A stretch of DNA of 64,000 nucleotides from Absidia repens (Eukaryota > Mucoromycota > Mucoromycetes > Mucorales > Cunninghamellaceae): contig MCGE01000004.1 in NCBI GenBank assembly GCA_002105175.1, positions 2,046,001 through 2,110,000 on the forward strand. The letters are read 5' to 3'. The translations under genes were made by a program, and so were the position numbers. The notes below the pieces were generated by a model. That model made no database searches. It had not been told where the DNA came from and saw only the letters and a list, made by a program, of their open reading frames with translations. Below, in pieces: positions 20,635 to 32,570 of this stretch. The stretch's first letter is position 1, and every line of letters begins with the position of its first letter.

Positions 20635-22238
20635 CTAATGATGTGGACGTTGTTTTTCTGCATCAACATGAATAAGGATTTCTTGAACCATACTGACTTC
20701 TTTCTTGACAGTGACACGCACAAGCTGCTCGATACGATGAGCCTGTTCCACAGATAACGTCGGATTCAATTGCAAAATCATGTCCAGGTGTTTAAAAGGA
20801 CCCAGTTTTCTACCTCTGATTGAGTGGAAATCAATAAGTTCAGGCTCTTGTGTCTAATTTTTTTTTTTTTAAAAAAAAAGAGTCAGAAAAAAAAAAGGTA
20901 AGGCTGATATTGTGTGATTCATCCCCCTCCCTTCCTTACCTTGACTTTTGCGATGACAGCTTTGATTTGCTCGATTTCACTTGGAGGAATACCTTTGTCA
21001 ATGAGTTCTGTCACAGAACTAGACATGATACTTCCACCACTTTTTACAATATACCCAGCCACAATCAGTCCACCTAATGGATCCAGGACAGGCATTCCAG
21101 CATATGAACCCCAATAGCCACCAAAGCAATCATACTAGAGAAAGCATCCGATCGGTGGTGCCTGCGATAATCAGATTTGTTCAGACCATTGATTGCTTTC
21201 AAACATTGTCCTTTTTCTTATTTTTTGATATCTTACCATGCGTTTGCAATGAGAACGTCACTGTGTTCAAGTTTTCCAATTTTCATAGCTATATAAAGAA
21301 TGAAAAAAAAGGAACATATATTAGTCAAACCAACTTTTTCTTTGCCCGTAAAGCAAAAATGATCAAGCAAAACTTACTTGCACGATAGAGCCATTCTTTT
21401 ATAACGACGCTAGCCAACGCAAACCAAGCGGCATTCGGATCAAGGGCAGTGCTACTATTATGATGATGGTGGTGGAAGAGACTAGACATTACACTGGACA
21501 GAGCTGAAGATTGCTGATGGGACGAATCAGATGCCGATGAAGTCGTAGAAGAAGGGACAGCAGTGGCATCAATAGAAGATAAAGTCGCACTAGTGATCGA
21601 ATTTGCTGCTGAATCGATAATCTCAGGTGATAATGATGATGGGGATGCTGAGGCGACTGTTGCTGATGTTCCATTGATCACTGCCATCAGCAAATCGAAT
21701 GAATGTAATCCAATGGCAAATCCGCCTGTGATGAGTAGAGTAGAGACGGCAAAAGAACCAACTGTTTCATACTTGCCTATATATATTTATTTACAATCAA
21801 TGTAAGTATGACATCAAAAGGGATGGGAAGGAGAGGGGGGAAGGAAATTTCTTACCATACCCATAGGGATAAATAGCATCTGGTGCTTTCCTTGACATTT
21901 TGAAGGTATACAATGTGACAAAATCACTTAGTAGATCTAATAAATAGAGAAAGTAAGGTCACACATTGCCTAGATTTTTTTTTTTAATATACAAAACGCC
22001 TTACCGCTAAAAGAATGAGCCGCATCGGCCAACAAGGAAGCCGAGTTCATGTACCTGGGATAATAAAAGATACCACTCAGTCACTCTTCATTCAATCATA
22101 ATACCTATCACTGAGTGAGAGGTAAGAATGTATGCTTTATTTTACCATCCAGCCACACCTTTAGAAGCTGTCAGACCAATATTCGCAGCAAGGCCAACAA
22201 GAGTGATTTGCATGCCTTTCTTCCCTAAGAGCCGAAAT

Positions 22239-22285
<47 letters not shown>

Positions 22286-22599
22286 CACGCTGTGTCACTA
22301 TGTATATTTTTGCTCGCCCCCATGATATTATTCTTACCTGAACCCTTGAGAGTAGTGGCAAGATCTGTATGAACATGGTGATCACCATCACCATGATGTT
22401 TATGAGAAGACCCACCATGGTAACGAATTCCCATTGTTGGTGCCGTAGCAAAAATGGAGTAAGTGCTGGGTAATAATGGACTTCGTCCTGCTAAAGGTCG
22501 TCTTTTTGATAACATCCATGAACGACCAATGGTCGTTTGTGATTTAATAAGACATGGTTTCAACTTTGACAAATGTATTCTTGAGAGGGACTTGACCAT
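20635..22599 (-). CDS. Cation diffusion facilitator, mitochondrial MMT/ZnT9-type (apparent 1-nt frameshift)
   Basis: Exons in transcript order: 22599-22338, 22224-22146, 22054-22005, 21936-21856, 21776-21378, 21288-21237, 21161-20940, 20853-20635; about 454 residues once one base is allowed for. The N-terminus is Arg/Lys/Ser-rich, suggesting a mitochondrial presequence, followed by a His-rich stretch (HKHHGDGDHHVH). CDF motifs are clear: SASLLADAAHSFSDLLSD (TM2 metal site), PYGYGKYE, NAWHHRSDAFSS (TM5 metal site), and a C-terminal cytoplasmic-type domain (IRGRKLGPFKHLDMI). A Ser/His-rich loop of about 100 residues in exon 5 is unusually long. CDF proteins exchange Zn2+, Fe2+ or Mn2+ for protons. 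Oddity: in exon 7 the C run at 21109-21112 (plus strand) has four bases where five would keep the family frame (VAIGG then SYAGMPVLDP). Confidence 0.88.
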
Positions 22600-22908
22600 T
22601 GTAAACCAAAAAATAAAAACGGGGCGGTGGGGGGGGAGGTGTCTGATAAAGAAAAAAAGAAAGGTATAAAAAAAAGAGCCAGCGCTGTTTCAAAATATTT
22701 GCTTTATTGTATGGGTTCTGGCGGAGAGGGGGGGGGTGGTATTTTTTTTCAGTGGTATCAAAGCATATTTTATTCATTGTTAATTCAGTGTATATGTTAT
22801 GTAGGAGAAGGTTGTGATACATAAATAAAAGAAAATACTAGCTAAAATAAAGTTGTGTATATACTGTATGTGAGCAAATAAAATAAAAAAGGGGATGAGA
22901 TCTATATA

Positions 22909-24424
22909 TCAAATGGCGCCTTCCACCTGCTGTAACTTGAACCAATCCACCGTTTCTTGAATGCCTTGTTTAACAGCAAATCGAGGTTCCCAACCCAGAT
23001 ATTTCTTGGCACGAGTAATATCAGGTTTTCGTTTTCTTGGATCATCCATAGCAGCAGGCAAAGTCTTGATTTTAACATCATTCACAGGCTTGGCTACAGG
23101 GGAAGATATGACTTGATCCCGAATCATAATAGCAAAATCCTTGATGGTGTATTCCTCAGTGTTTCCCAAATTGACAGGTTCCATATAATTTTTGTTCATC
23201 AGTAAAATCAATCCATCTACAAGATCGTGAACGTATTGGAATGACCGAGTTTGATCGCCATCTCCATATATCGTCAGAGGTTCACTCCGGAGAGCTTGCA
23301 TGATAAAGTTGCTGACCACCCTTCCATCCGCAGGTGACATTCGTGGTCCTAAAAATGGACCATAAATAAATAACAAAAATGTAAATATTTTCTTCCTCTG
23401 CCATCAGTATCATCATATGATAGGTCACCATCACTTACCAAAGGTACTATTCGGCAGCAGTAGCAGCAGTAGCAGAATAATAGTAATAATAATAAAGTAT
23501 TCTGTTAGTTTCATGATACTGTAATCTACCCCTTCTACTTTCTTCTTTCATTTACTTGAATATCCGAGCAACTCTGACATCTACATCGTTTTGTCGCATA
23601 TAAGAGTAGGTTAGCGTTTCAGCTATTCGTTTGCCTTCGTCATAACAAGCCCGTGGTCCAATTGGATTAACGTGTCCCCAGTACGTTTCTTTCTGAGGGT
23701 GTTCTTCAGGGTCACCGTATATTTCTATTCATAACAAATAATGGGATGTTTGAGTTCGATCATTTATACTATAGCAGCAGCAGTAAAAAAGTATTGTTGT
23801 TCACTAGTCATAAAAGAAGAGTACCTTACCTGATGTGGAAGTTAACAAGAATCTTGCCTTGGTTCGTTTAGCCAATCCAAGCATATTGATAGTTCCCATG
23901 ACACTAGTTTTGACAGTTTTGGTAGGGTTGTATTGATAATGAGGAGGAGAAGCAGGACAGGCTAAATGATAGATTTGAGAGACTTCAATCATAAAGGGAT
24001 CCACAACGTCATGACTGACCAGTTCAAAGTGAGGATGGCCAATCCAGTGCTGAACATTTCGTTTGGTACCAGTAAAAAAGTTGTCCAACACAATCACCTC
24101 GTGTCCCATCCACATGAGTCGATCCACCAAGTGAGACCCAACAAAACCAGCTCCTCCAGTCACCAAGATGCGTTCACGTTTAGCAGGACTGAGTTGCCTT
24201 ACTGCAGGGTAGTTGCGCTGCATCGAGTATTGTACCGTACCATCAGTGGATACCTTGCGATCTGGTGCTTCTTTTGGCAAGTAGAGTTGACGAAGCCAAG
24301 ATAAAGATACATCTGAGCCCACTGATGCATCTCCTACACTGTCTACATGTTCCCGTTCAGGTATAGGTGTGATGGTATGAACGTGCGACGATTCACTTGG
24401 AGTGTCTGTTGATTGATTGGACAT
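22909..24424 (-). CDS. UDP-glucuronate decarboxylase (UDP-xylose synthase)
   Basis: Exons in transcript order: 24424-23830, 23724-23556, 23446-23439 (8 nt), 23348-22909; in frame, 403 residues. A short-chain dehydrogenase/epimerase fold: NAD-binding GGAGFVG (G90, G93, G96), then [10 protein letters not shown]. The active-site set is STSEIYGDP and Y226xxxK230 (ACYDEGKR). Downstream come [17 protein letters not shown] and the sugar-binding [17 protein letters not shown]. These segments are diagnostic of UXS. The enzyme converts UDP-glucuronate to UDP-xylose, which feeds glycan or wall polymer synthesis. There is no N-terminal membrane anchor, so it is probably cytosolic, unlike animal UXS1. The 8-nt exon is needed to make NTFG and restore phase. 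Confidence 0.95.
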
Positions 24425-24872
24425 GGAATATCAATGAGTGTAATGATGTGAATATCTTTATTTCAAGTCAATGTAAGAAAAAGAAGGGAAACAAAGAAGT
24501 AGAATCGGTCAATGAATAAAAACTAGAAAATAATAGGCAACGAAACAGAAAAAAAAAAAAAAAAAAGGAAGTCAAGTGGAATGTGTAATGGGGAGGGGGT
24601 TTTCAATCCCAACCCAAGGGATCGGTCACGAGATTTAGAGGGAATTCATTCAAAATCATACAAATCGTTTATTGAAAGATAATAAAAAGAAAGAATATGA
24701 CAAAAGTAGGACTGACTAAACAATGATAGCCAAGAAAGGCAAGATGATAGATTGGATATAATATAATATATATGAAGTAAACTAAACAACTATGAAAAAA
24801 TAAAAAGTAGAACAAAAAGGGAAAGAAAAAAATAAAGGGGGAGGGGAACCTACACACACGCAATCCATACCA

Positions 24873-25983
24873 TTAACAGCATCCACCAGTAGCCTTGTTA
24901 TTGTCGTTGTTGGCGGTTGTATTGCTATTGAGATGAATTTCTTCCTTTTGACGAGTTTGTTGCGTTTGTTGAGTGTCAATCAGTCGTTTCTTAATATCTC
25001 TATATCAATCATTAAACTTGGATTCAGTAAACCCAGCAACCATAGATGGACAAATAATAAACTTTTTGATCTTTACCTGGCTAAATCAAAAAAGGCTTCT
25101 TCTACACCAATGTTTGCTTTTGCACTCGTTTCCATAAATTGAATGCCTAACTCACTTGCCAGTGCTTCACCTTGTGCCTTTGTAACAACCTAAAGAGGAA
25201 TAATATGGAAAAGTGATATAAAGTCATTTTGCAGTTTCAAGCTTGTTGGTGTAGGGGAAAAGAAGTGGTCTTTTTCTTTACCCTTTTTTCTTCCATATCA
25301 CACTTGTTTCCTATCAATATCTTGTTAACGCCTTCGTTAGCATGTTGTTCGATATTAGAGAACCAGTTTTGGACATCTATAACAAGAATAAAAGGTTAAA
25401 GGATTGCTTTTATGAATATAGTCAAAATCTTTCACTTCTTCTAGTCGCTTACTTGCAAAGGATCGTTCATCAGTAACGTCATACACCAATAGAATACCCA
25501 TAGCACCACGGTAGTAGGCTAGAAAATTCCCCACACCAAAGCATACGGATGAGTCGTTCGCCATTATCCTTATATTTATACACCTTGTATATTTTTTTTT
25601 TCATTTACCTGTTGTGATAGTACGGAATCTTTCTTGACCAGCTGTATCCCATATCTATATCAAAAGAAGAAGTCAGTAAAAGGTTATTATTTCTTGCAAT
25701 TGACTTGGGTATCACCTGTAACTTTATACGTTTCCCATCCAGCTCTATAGTTCTGATTTTAAAATCAATACCAATAGTTGTAATGAAAGAAGGTGTAAAG
25801 GAGTCATCTGAGAAACGTAACAGCAAACAACTTTTTCCAACACCTAGTGAAGATGTTCACACACAAATAAATTTAGTACGTCATTTATATCATCAGTAAG
25901 GGATTTTTTTTTTTTTTACCTGAGTCGCCAATCAATAGTAATTTGATAAGATAGTCATAAGAAGCACTTTTGGCGGTTGACAT
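24873..25983 (-). CDS. Sec4/Ypt2/Rab8-type small GTPase
   Basis: Seven exons in transcript order: 25983-25920, 25843-25716, 25654-25609, 25518-25453, 25376-25282, 25189-25077, 24999-24873; 212 residues. G boxes: GDSGVGKSC (P-loop K25 S26), T in [10 protein letters not shown] (switch I), WDTAGQE (switch II), GNKCDM (base specificity) and ETSAKA. The [20 protein letters not shown] and [17 protein letters not shown] segments are Rab8/Sec4 subfamily sequences. The C-terminus is a long polar Asn/Thr-rich tail ending GGCC, a double-cysteine geranylgeranylation site. The product would act on post-Golgi vesicles directed to growth sites. Confidence 0.96.
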
Positions 25984-26439
25984 TGTGTTGTATTGATGTA
26001 GAATAAACAGGTATCAAAAAAAAAAAAAAAAAAAAGGTGGGAAAACTGCCTAACTTCAATTTTGCGGAGTGTGAAAAAGAGTACCGTGGTTTCGTAACAT
26101 TTTGCTATTTGTGAAATACATGCACTTACAGACAACTGATTCCAGGCACAGGGGGAGTCAAGCCTACCAAACATTGGTAGACAAGAATGGGAAAACTTTG
26201 ATGATTGATTTAGTCTATGAATGTCGCTTGCCATAAGAGAAGAGAAGACCCAAGGCATTGTTGGTGGATACCAGTGATTGTGCTATGCATGGAAGCATTG
26301 ACTTGCCGGAATCGAGCAATACAATTTGGATTCACACAGATAACAGCATCAAGATTGGACTTGCTTTCATTTTTACGAGGATGCGTTTTGGCTAATGACA
26401 CATGCAACAAATTTTCATGGTTCTAGAGGGAGGCGATTA

Positions 26440-27536
26440 CAGGAGGCGCGTAAGTTGAATATGCTGCAAGGTGCTTTTGTTAAGTGTGTACAAAGATAAT
26501 TCAATTTGTGGTGTTGTTGCTGTTGCTGTTGATACTGGGGCTGATGATGGTCCAGATATTGTTGTTGACAATGAATGAGTTGTCGACAGTCCAGGTGTCG
26601 TTACTAAAGAAGATAATACTGAAGTGAGTAGATAATTCAAATGACTTGATGAATAAATGTAGCATAATTCCCGCCCATATACCATTTTTTTACTTGCCAT
26701 GTTTCAGTGTACTCTAAGGTAGCGCCACGGTCACAGGGGTTTTCAGTGAATGGATTGGAGAATATTTCGACGAAATAGTATTAAAATCAACATGCCAACT
26801 AAACAAGAAAGCAACAAAAACATCAGCAAGCATTTAGTAATTACACTTTATTGATTTGTTGCGTTTTGTTTCCCACTTACGTAGTTCTCTATCACATATC
26901 GAGTTGCAAGATGCTTGATAAGTCCAATAATTCATTTGCCAGCATCGGTCAGACGCGATATTCATGGCCTCTACGTCTTCCATGGAGAGATCGGGTAGCA
27001 GAATGGTCTTCAGTGTTTTTGATGAAACTTTGAGCAATTTGTCCTTGTAATCAGATCGTCCACTTCGTTTCTTGCTGTGGCCATGTCGTCAGGGGATTGC
27101 TCCATGAATTTGTTAAACGCTTTGCCAAAATTTCAAAACACAAAGTAAGCCATACACCGTAAGAGCAAGAGACCAGTGCGTCAACCACTTCAACAAAATT
27201 ACGATTGATGCTAGGTTGTTGCAGAGCAGTAGTGGCTACCGCCCAAAAATAATAACAAAAAATTCAGTGACTTCATCATAGTTTAATATTTCTTGAACTA
27301 TACCTTCATTCATTGCATCGGCAGTGTGTTTGTAAAGATCCTTTAGACAGCGTACGTTTCCCTAGTTTTCTTTGATTTTCTTGGTCACCACGTCCTGTCT
27401 TTTCCGCAACCACTTGAATTGCTGACATACTATGAAAATTAACCCGGTCAGTAAGGCAATGCTGTCTTTATAAAATGCACGTACTTGTCTTGTTATTGTA
27501 GATGATAGGGAGAGCCCGTCGTTTCGAAGGTTTCAT
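26440..27536 (-). pseudogene. Decayed multi-exon gene of unrecognised Cys-containing family
   Basis: On the minus strand a plausible start (27536, MKPSKRRALPIIYNNK) splices to CQQFKWLRKRQDVVTKKIKE. The frame then hits TAG at 27362-27364 and continues as GNVRCLKDLYKHTADAMNE. Further exon-like stretches are NRNFVEVVDALVSCSYGVWL, FNKFMEQSPDDMATARNEVD, DYKDKLLKVSSKTLKTILLP, CWQMNYWTYQASCNSICDRE and FVEIFSNPFTENPCDRGATL. They lie in the right order but in different frames, needing at least two frameshifts as well as the stop. Spaced Cys and aromatic residues recall uncharacterised fungal proteins, but I cannot name the family. Poor assembly or mis-joined exons would be an alternative. Confidence 0.4.
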
Positions 27537-27559
27537 CACGCAAAAGCCATGCTCATGTC

Positions 27560-29204
27560 AAGAATAATAAAAAATCTGGCGAGCTAGAGAAAAAAAAGCA
27601 TAATACACTAAAAGTGTGCGTCAGTCAGAACACATTTTAAAAACCGAAATTCGAAACCCAGCATTAAGCCCCGGAGGGCTGCTCTGGGACGTTCTGGGTG
27701 AGTGGTAGTATCGTGTTTGTTTGTTTTGGATAAAATATGGGGAAGTTCATTTTTTTAATAGTTATATTTCGGAGTCTGGCAGTTGGACCTTATTTAATTA
27801 TGATAAGAACTCTCACAAAGTTAAAGTCCGGTATAAAATTTCAATCTCAATTACCTTTGCATGAAAATTGAATATTTGTATTCAAAACAAATACGTAAAT
27901 GGAACCTGTCGTAACTGTCACTTGTCATCATACACATATATCATGTATCTATCACGATTCTACAACTGTACCTTGCCCTGTTAAATATAGTCCCATCACT
28001 GGCTATGTTTCATTTGGTCCACGGCTATTATGAATGGTTATCTGTTATATCGCTTACTTGATTGTTTAGTACTTTTATATACAAAGCATTACAGAACCGT
28101 ACAATAAATTAAAACATATAATAAAACCGCATTATTATATTTAATAGAAGATGGGTATGTAAATGAATATAGAATTTGTATAAAATGTCAATTCGATACA
28201 AAATTATATATGCTGTATTCCTGACTCCTGGTAAGAAATATATATATGAAAATGTCTATATTTCCATCATATGTGGCTCCATCCACCTTATCATTCTTTA
28301 TTTTATTTACCCCGGGCTTATCTATCATATACATAATTACCTTTTTACTGCTATTCTATCTACTGTTACACCTTAACTCTACCTTAGTATAGTTGTTATT
28401 ATCAAATCCAAAAATGATTCACTCTTTATTTTATTCTCACACATTATAGAAAAAGCATATAAATACCACATATTTTTGTATATCAAATAAAAGACAACTC
28501 AATTGTATCACTTATTTACTTTTTTTATTTTATTGTCACAACCATTTCAGGGCGTGGATAATAGGTGGCATTGAAATAAATAAGCATAAAGAAGTAAAGA
28601 AATTATTCTTTTTGTAAAATAGGTAAAAAAAAATATATAAAAAAGAGGGATCCGTTGTTGAATGGAGGGTGTTGTAAAAGAACAAATAAGAGCGCTTATG
28701 TTAGACGGTGTAGGTTGTAGTAAAAAAGAATGTGTTATCATGCTACCATTATTCTTTGGAGCCGGTGACAGCCAAAAATAAAAAAGATATGGGCGGAGGG
28801 GGGGGATTTTCTTGTTTTGTTTTGGATGCGTTTTGGTACTGCTTTGGCAGTATTACCTCAGTGTGCTAGCTGTAGTGGTGAAAAATGTGCCCTTAATTAT
28901 ATTAGCAAAGTTAGGCTGTTGAGTGTATGTAGCAGGCGCTAGGAGCAATTTTGAGGGATCATTTTTTGGCTGTAGCGCCTCAGTGGTTGAGTGCACGTTC
29001 CAGCTGTAGCGGTGAAAATATGCGGGTAATTGTTCTCCATGAACCTTAAGCAATCAACCCTCCCCCAAAAATACCATTTATTGTAGACATAAAGAAATAT
29101 ATATCCCATACCATAGAAAACAGCGTTTATTGCGGTTGAGTGAGATGATGATTTGGTCCTGCTGGAGAGATATCCTATTTAGTGTATCAATAATAAAGAT
29201 AGCG
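27560..29204. other. Intergenic, AT-rich, no supported gene
   Basis: Mostly A/T-rich DNA with short runs. Around 28860-29035 a short motif (CTGTAG-GGTGAAAA-TGYG) occurs twice about 140 bp apart, the second next to CCTCAGTGGTTGAGTGCACG, which resembles a tRNA A box without a B box. Open frames are low-complexity. Confidence 0.5.
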
Positions 29205-30005
29205 AACCCCAGAAAATATTTGAAAGCCCGCCCCATTAACTTCCTTTCTTTTCTTTTTTTTCTTTTTCTTTGTCTTTCTTTTTCTTCTCCATTCAACTTC
29301 TATGGGGTTATTTTGGACCTAGAATTGTATCAGGACTAGTTTAATAGGGGTGTCAGCTCAGGGATTACAAAATGCATGGGGAAACCCTTTCATTTTGGAT
29401 CCAGGATCTGACCACCTATAGTTGACATTTTGGAGGTTTCTTTAGCTCTGTTTAGTGTTAGTATGCCGTAGTTAGTATCAACATCTCAATAAAATATGCC
29501 TTTTTTTTTACATGCTTCAATGAAACGTGTCCCATAGTCTGTCTCATATACTGTACAATGGATCCTTTTTTTTTACTACCATCGTCCTCTTTGATTAGAT
29601 CGTTCTTATGCTTTAATAACAAATATCCCTCCAGCCTTTATTATGTCTAGTGCAATATATTGGATACCGTTTTGCGATCACGTCTTCAGCTTAGAGCTGA
29701 CCATTTTTCTGAAACCCCACTAGTCTCCCTGTCAGTCTCTCACATACTCCCTCTATTAGATCATCCCATTAGACCTCTTGTAAAATTGAACCTCTCGTCT
29801 TTAGTTAGTACGAAGGATGGCAGTTGGGACAGTGGGATGGGACAAAATGCCATCCCTAGTTAGTACATATTGATTTATCTCAATAAAATACTCCTTTTGA
29901 TTAATTAACCATTCAATGACCCATATAATAATGAGAAATGTCGTTATTGTTGTTCTTTTGTGAGTGCCTTATCGGACACCTGCTTTCTTATTCACCTACC
30001 TTGTC
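29205..30005 (+). repeat. Dispersed repeat, module B, near full length
   Basis: Begins around GCCCGCCCCATTAAC, then a polypyrimidine tract (29245-29290), TTCAACTTCTATGGGGTTAT, GGACTAGTTTAATAG, CAGGGATTACAAAATGCATG and GGGAAACCCTTTCATTTTGG. The 3' blocks are TTAGCTCTGTTTAGTGTTAG, CTCAATAAAATATGCC, CTAGTCTCCCTGTCAG and CTCAATAAAATACTCC. The order matches the copies at 5.9 and 63.2 kb. Confidence 0.85.
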
Positions 30006-30304
30006 CACTTTTGCTTACCCCCACACCATCAAAGCCCAAACAGCTTGATGAAAGTCCTGGATCATTTAATATGAAATGCAGAGATATTGTTGCTCTACCA
30101 ATCAATATGAATGAACTTCGCCATATCACCAGCCTAATTTTCATGATAAAACTGCAGACAGCAGTTCATTGTTTTCATTACTTATGGCACAACAATGGTA
30201 ATTAACTTCCATAAATCTCCAAACGAATGCCACTAAAACTCTAAGGAATTGCCACCAAAAGTACGAAGTTTCGATACTAACACCGAATTTCTCACCCCCC
30301 TCGC

Positions 30305-30440
30305 AAAAGAGCCCCTAGTCGAAGTGTCGCCTCTCAAAGTGTAAAATGTGGCTAACGTTTAATCCCGTCCCATCAGAATCCACACTTCAAACAATAACAA
30401 TAACCCTCTGGCACCCAATACATTATTATAATTATTATTC
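30305..30440 (-). repeat. Dispersed repeat, module A fragment, inverted
   Basis: The minus strand reads AAGTGTGGATTCTGATGGGA then CGGGATTAAACGTTAGCCAC, the same order as AAGTGTGGGTTTCGATGGGA-TAGGATTAAAGCC in the copy at 1580. It follows the plus-strand module B at 29.2-30.0 kb in opposite orientation. Confidence 0.55.
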
Positions 30441-30930
30441 TTTGCAAGTGTTGGAATGTTTAAATCCCGTGTGATCCTTTATTTTTTAAATATGGGAGTG
30501 TAAAATGAGAGTGTCCGCAGTCTTGCCCACACATATCTAAGATTTCATGCGCTAGTCTCTTAAAATGGTCATTTATGTGCTGGAATAAACGAAAAAGGAT
30601 TATGCAGCCGTAGTTTCCCCTCAAAATCATTGCGCAACCATCCCATTTGTTCTCTTCATCCATTTCACCAGATCTCTACCCAAATTTCAACACTTATAAT
30701 GAGTTGGTTAAACCAAACAATTTTATTGAATACGCCAGTGAATAAACAACAATAACATCTGCATGGTATAATAAAGGTAAAGACTACAAAAATAAAGGGT
30801 AAAGAGACTAAGGCATAAAAACTAATAAACAAATTATAAATATATACAATAATCACAAAGCCAAAGCGCATAAACCGCCAAAATCCACAAAGTAAGAGTT
30901 CAGATGTATAGCAGCGACATTGATCCAACT

Positions 30931-31845
30931 TCATTCAGTAACATGGACCGTTGTCTTTTTCCTCGATCTGTACCTTGGTGTATGGTCGTCGTTGCCATTG
31001 GTGGTCATGAATGGATGTTGTCGCATAGCCAGTTTTCCCTTTCCCATCATTCGTTTGTTTCCTGATGCTATTGGAGGAACAAAAGGTCGTTGATAATCAT
31101 TTCTTAGTTCATCTTGGTCACAATCACTGCCCCCATCATCACTATCCCTTTTTTCCAGTTTTGGTGTTCCCTTCAACATCGATACAAGTGACGATGAAAT
31201 CGCTGATAAATGATGTTTCTGCGATAAAGCCGAAAATCTGTTTGGCGCCATCGTCTTCCCATAGACTTGTTGTTGTTGATGATGATGATGATCCTCCCCT
31301 TCCTCTTTGTAGCCATGATCATGATCATCATAAGCATAAGCATTGTAATCCGAATCGTACCCGTAATCGTCCATATGATCATCAATACTATCATTGCCGT
31401 TTTCATCGTCTGATCCATGAAACGTATTCATACTGTTGTTTTCCGACTGTGAGCGTTTTGACTGAGTGCCCCATGTAGCATTGATAAAAAACGAAGAAAG
31501 TGCTTCCGCGGTAAACCCGGCACAGCCACCAATGATCAACCCGCAGACTATCGCGAACGAAAAATAGACAGCGATAGGATATAGTACATGGCACAACTGA
31601 GAGAGGAATGCAAATGGTCTAACAATAAAAAAATGGCAAATGACGTAAATTGGCCAAAGAATCGTCTTTAGTGCAATGAAGATGATATGAACGGTGGTAA
31701 GGAAGCAATAGACGACCACAGCAACCATAAGGCGCAGGGTCATTATTAACGTTGGATGGACATAGGCGGTATAGACTTCAGGAATGGATAGTAAGGTGTT
31801 GTCAAGCTCCTCTGCATCAAATAAAGAAGAGTGTGTTGTGGTCAT
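30931..31845 (-). CDS. Membrane protein with 3-4 hydrophobic segments and acidic/His-rich tail, unknown function
   Basis: Single-exon frame of 304 residues from MTTTHSSLFDAEELDNTLLS; an upstream in-frame ATG would add 23 residues. Hydrophobic segments cover roughly residues 30-130 and include a Gly-rich AIVCGLIIGGCAGF segment. The remaining 170 residues are hydrophilic: an Asp/Tyr/His-rich region (DDYGYDSDYNAYAYDDHDHG, then a HHHHQQQQ run), then basic Ser/Lys-rich sequence ending RSRKKTTVHVTE. No catalytic motif is visible. The clustered hydrophobic hairpins next to a soluble tail recall ER/lipid-droplet organisers, but this is only a topological impression. It is divergent from the P450 reductase gene. 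Confidence 0.65.
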   Translation of the reverse strand: MTTTHSSLFDAEELDNTLLSIPEVYTAYVHPTLIMTLRLMVAVVVYCFLTTVHIIFIALKTILWPIYVICHFFIVRPFAFLSQLCHVLYPIAVYFSFAIVCGLIIGGCAGFTAEALSSFFINATWGTQSKRSQSENNSMNTFHGSDDENGNDSIDDHMDDYGYDSDYNAYAYDDHDHGYKEEGEDHHHHQQQQVYGKTMAPNRFSALSQKHHLSAISSSLVSMLKGTPKLEKRDSDDGGSDCDQDELRNDYQRPFVPPIASGNKRMMGKGKLAMRQHPFMTTNGNDDHTPRYRSRKKTTVHVTE

Positions 31846-32050
31846 TATTTTAAAACAAAAGAGGAGAGGAGACAAACAATGAGCGAAAAGACGAAAAACA
31901 TCCATGCCATCCATCCATCGAGCTTCGGGATTTCAATTATATGGTATTTTTTTTTGATTTTTTTTTCTCGTAGGTGACTTTTGAAAGATCGAAGTTCTGG
32001 TATGCTATATTCTACCCCATTAATGCATTGAATAATACATCTGGCGGAGC

Positions 32051-32329
32051 TTGGAAGAAAAACGTGTGTTTGATAGAACTTGTGCATGCCACATATGCTC
32101 TACTGTTAATATAACTGAGGGCACAATGAAGGCAAAACGGACGGGCCGACGACTCTATGTAAAATGTGTGGATGCTGAGTGTAAATTATTTAAAGGAGAA
32201 ATATTTAGCAACGATATTAAAAGGATGATCATCTATCATTTTGATTGGAAATATATAGTACAGTTGTTGTATCAAGCACACATGAATTGGGAGGGAATAT
32301 ATAGGCTGCATCATTCAGCAAGCTCTTAA
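32051..32329 (+). other. Short open frame with CxxC pair, uncertain coding status
   Basis: A 92-codon frame contains TCACHICSTV and, after a basic stretch, YVKCVDAECK, giving four cysteines spaced like a small zinc ribbon. Its track start is not ATG; the first ATG is internal at about 32126. It lies between the divergent promoters of two genes. It could be a relic or chance. Confidence 0.2.
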
Positions 32330-32570
32330 TCAAAACGTCATAGATCTATCGAGGCTTGGGTAAACCGTATTGGAACGAATCTACGTTATATGGTGTGATC
32401 CATATAGATCATATCCATACTCCACTGCCCCTAAATGTCCCTATGATCGATTGGACTACCATGTGCGGCTAAATGATCTCCGAAAGCCCGTATAAAAAAT
32501 GCAAAAAACACCACCACTCGTACGGCCCGATTCCGGTATTGGATTGACTCAAAAAAAGCTCAGCGCGAAA

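Noticed and set aside
22161..22599. Second frame through the poly-T run in the CDF gene
   Set aside because: The run is intronic; the spliced frame with CDF motifs explains the region.
28980..29035. Possible tRNA gene (CCTCAGTGGTTGAGTGCACG)
   Set aside because: Only an A-box-like stretch; no B box, no acceptor or T-arm pairing.
31065..31478. Plus-strand His/Cys-rich 137-codon frame
   Set aside because: It is the antisense of the acidic tail of the minus-strand membrane protein; codon bias of the GAT/CAT repeats keeps both strands open.
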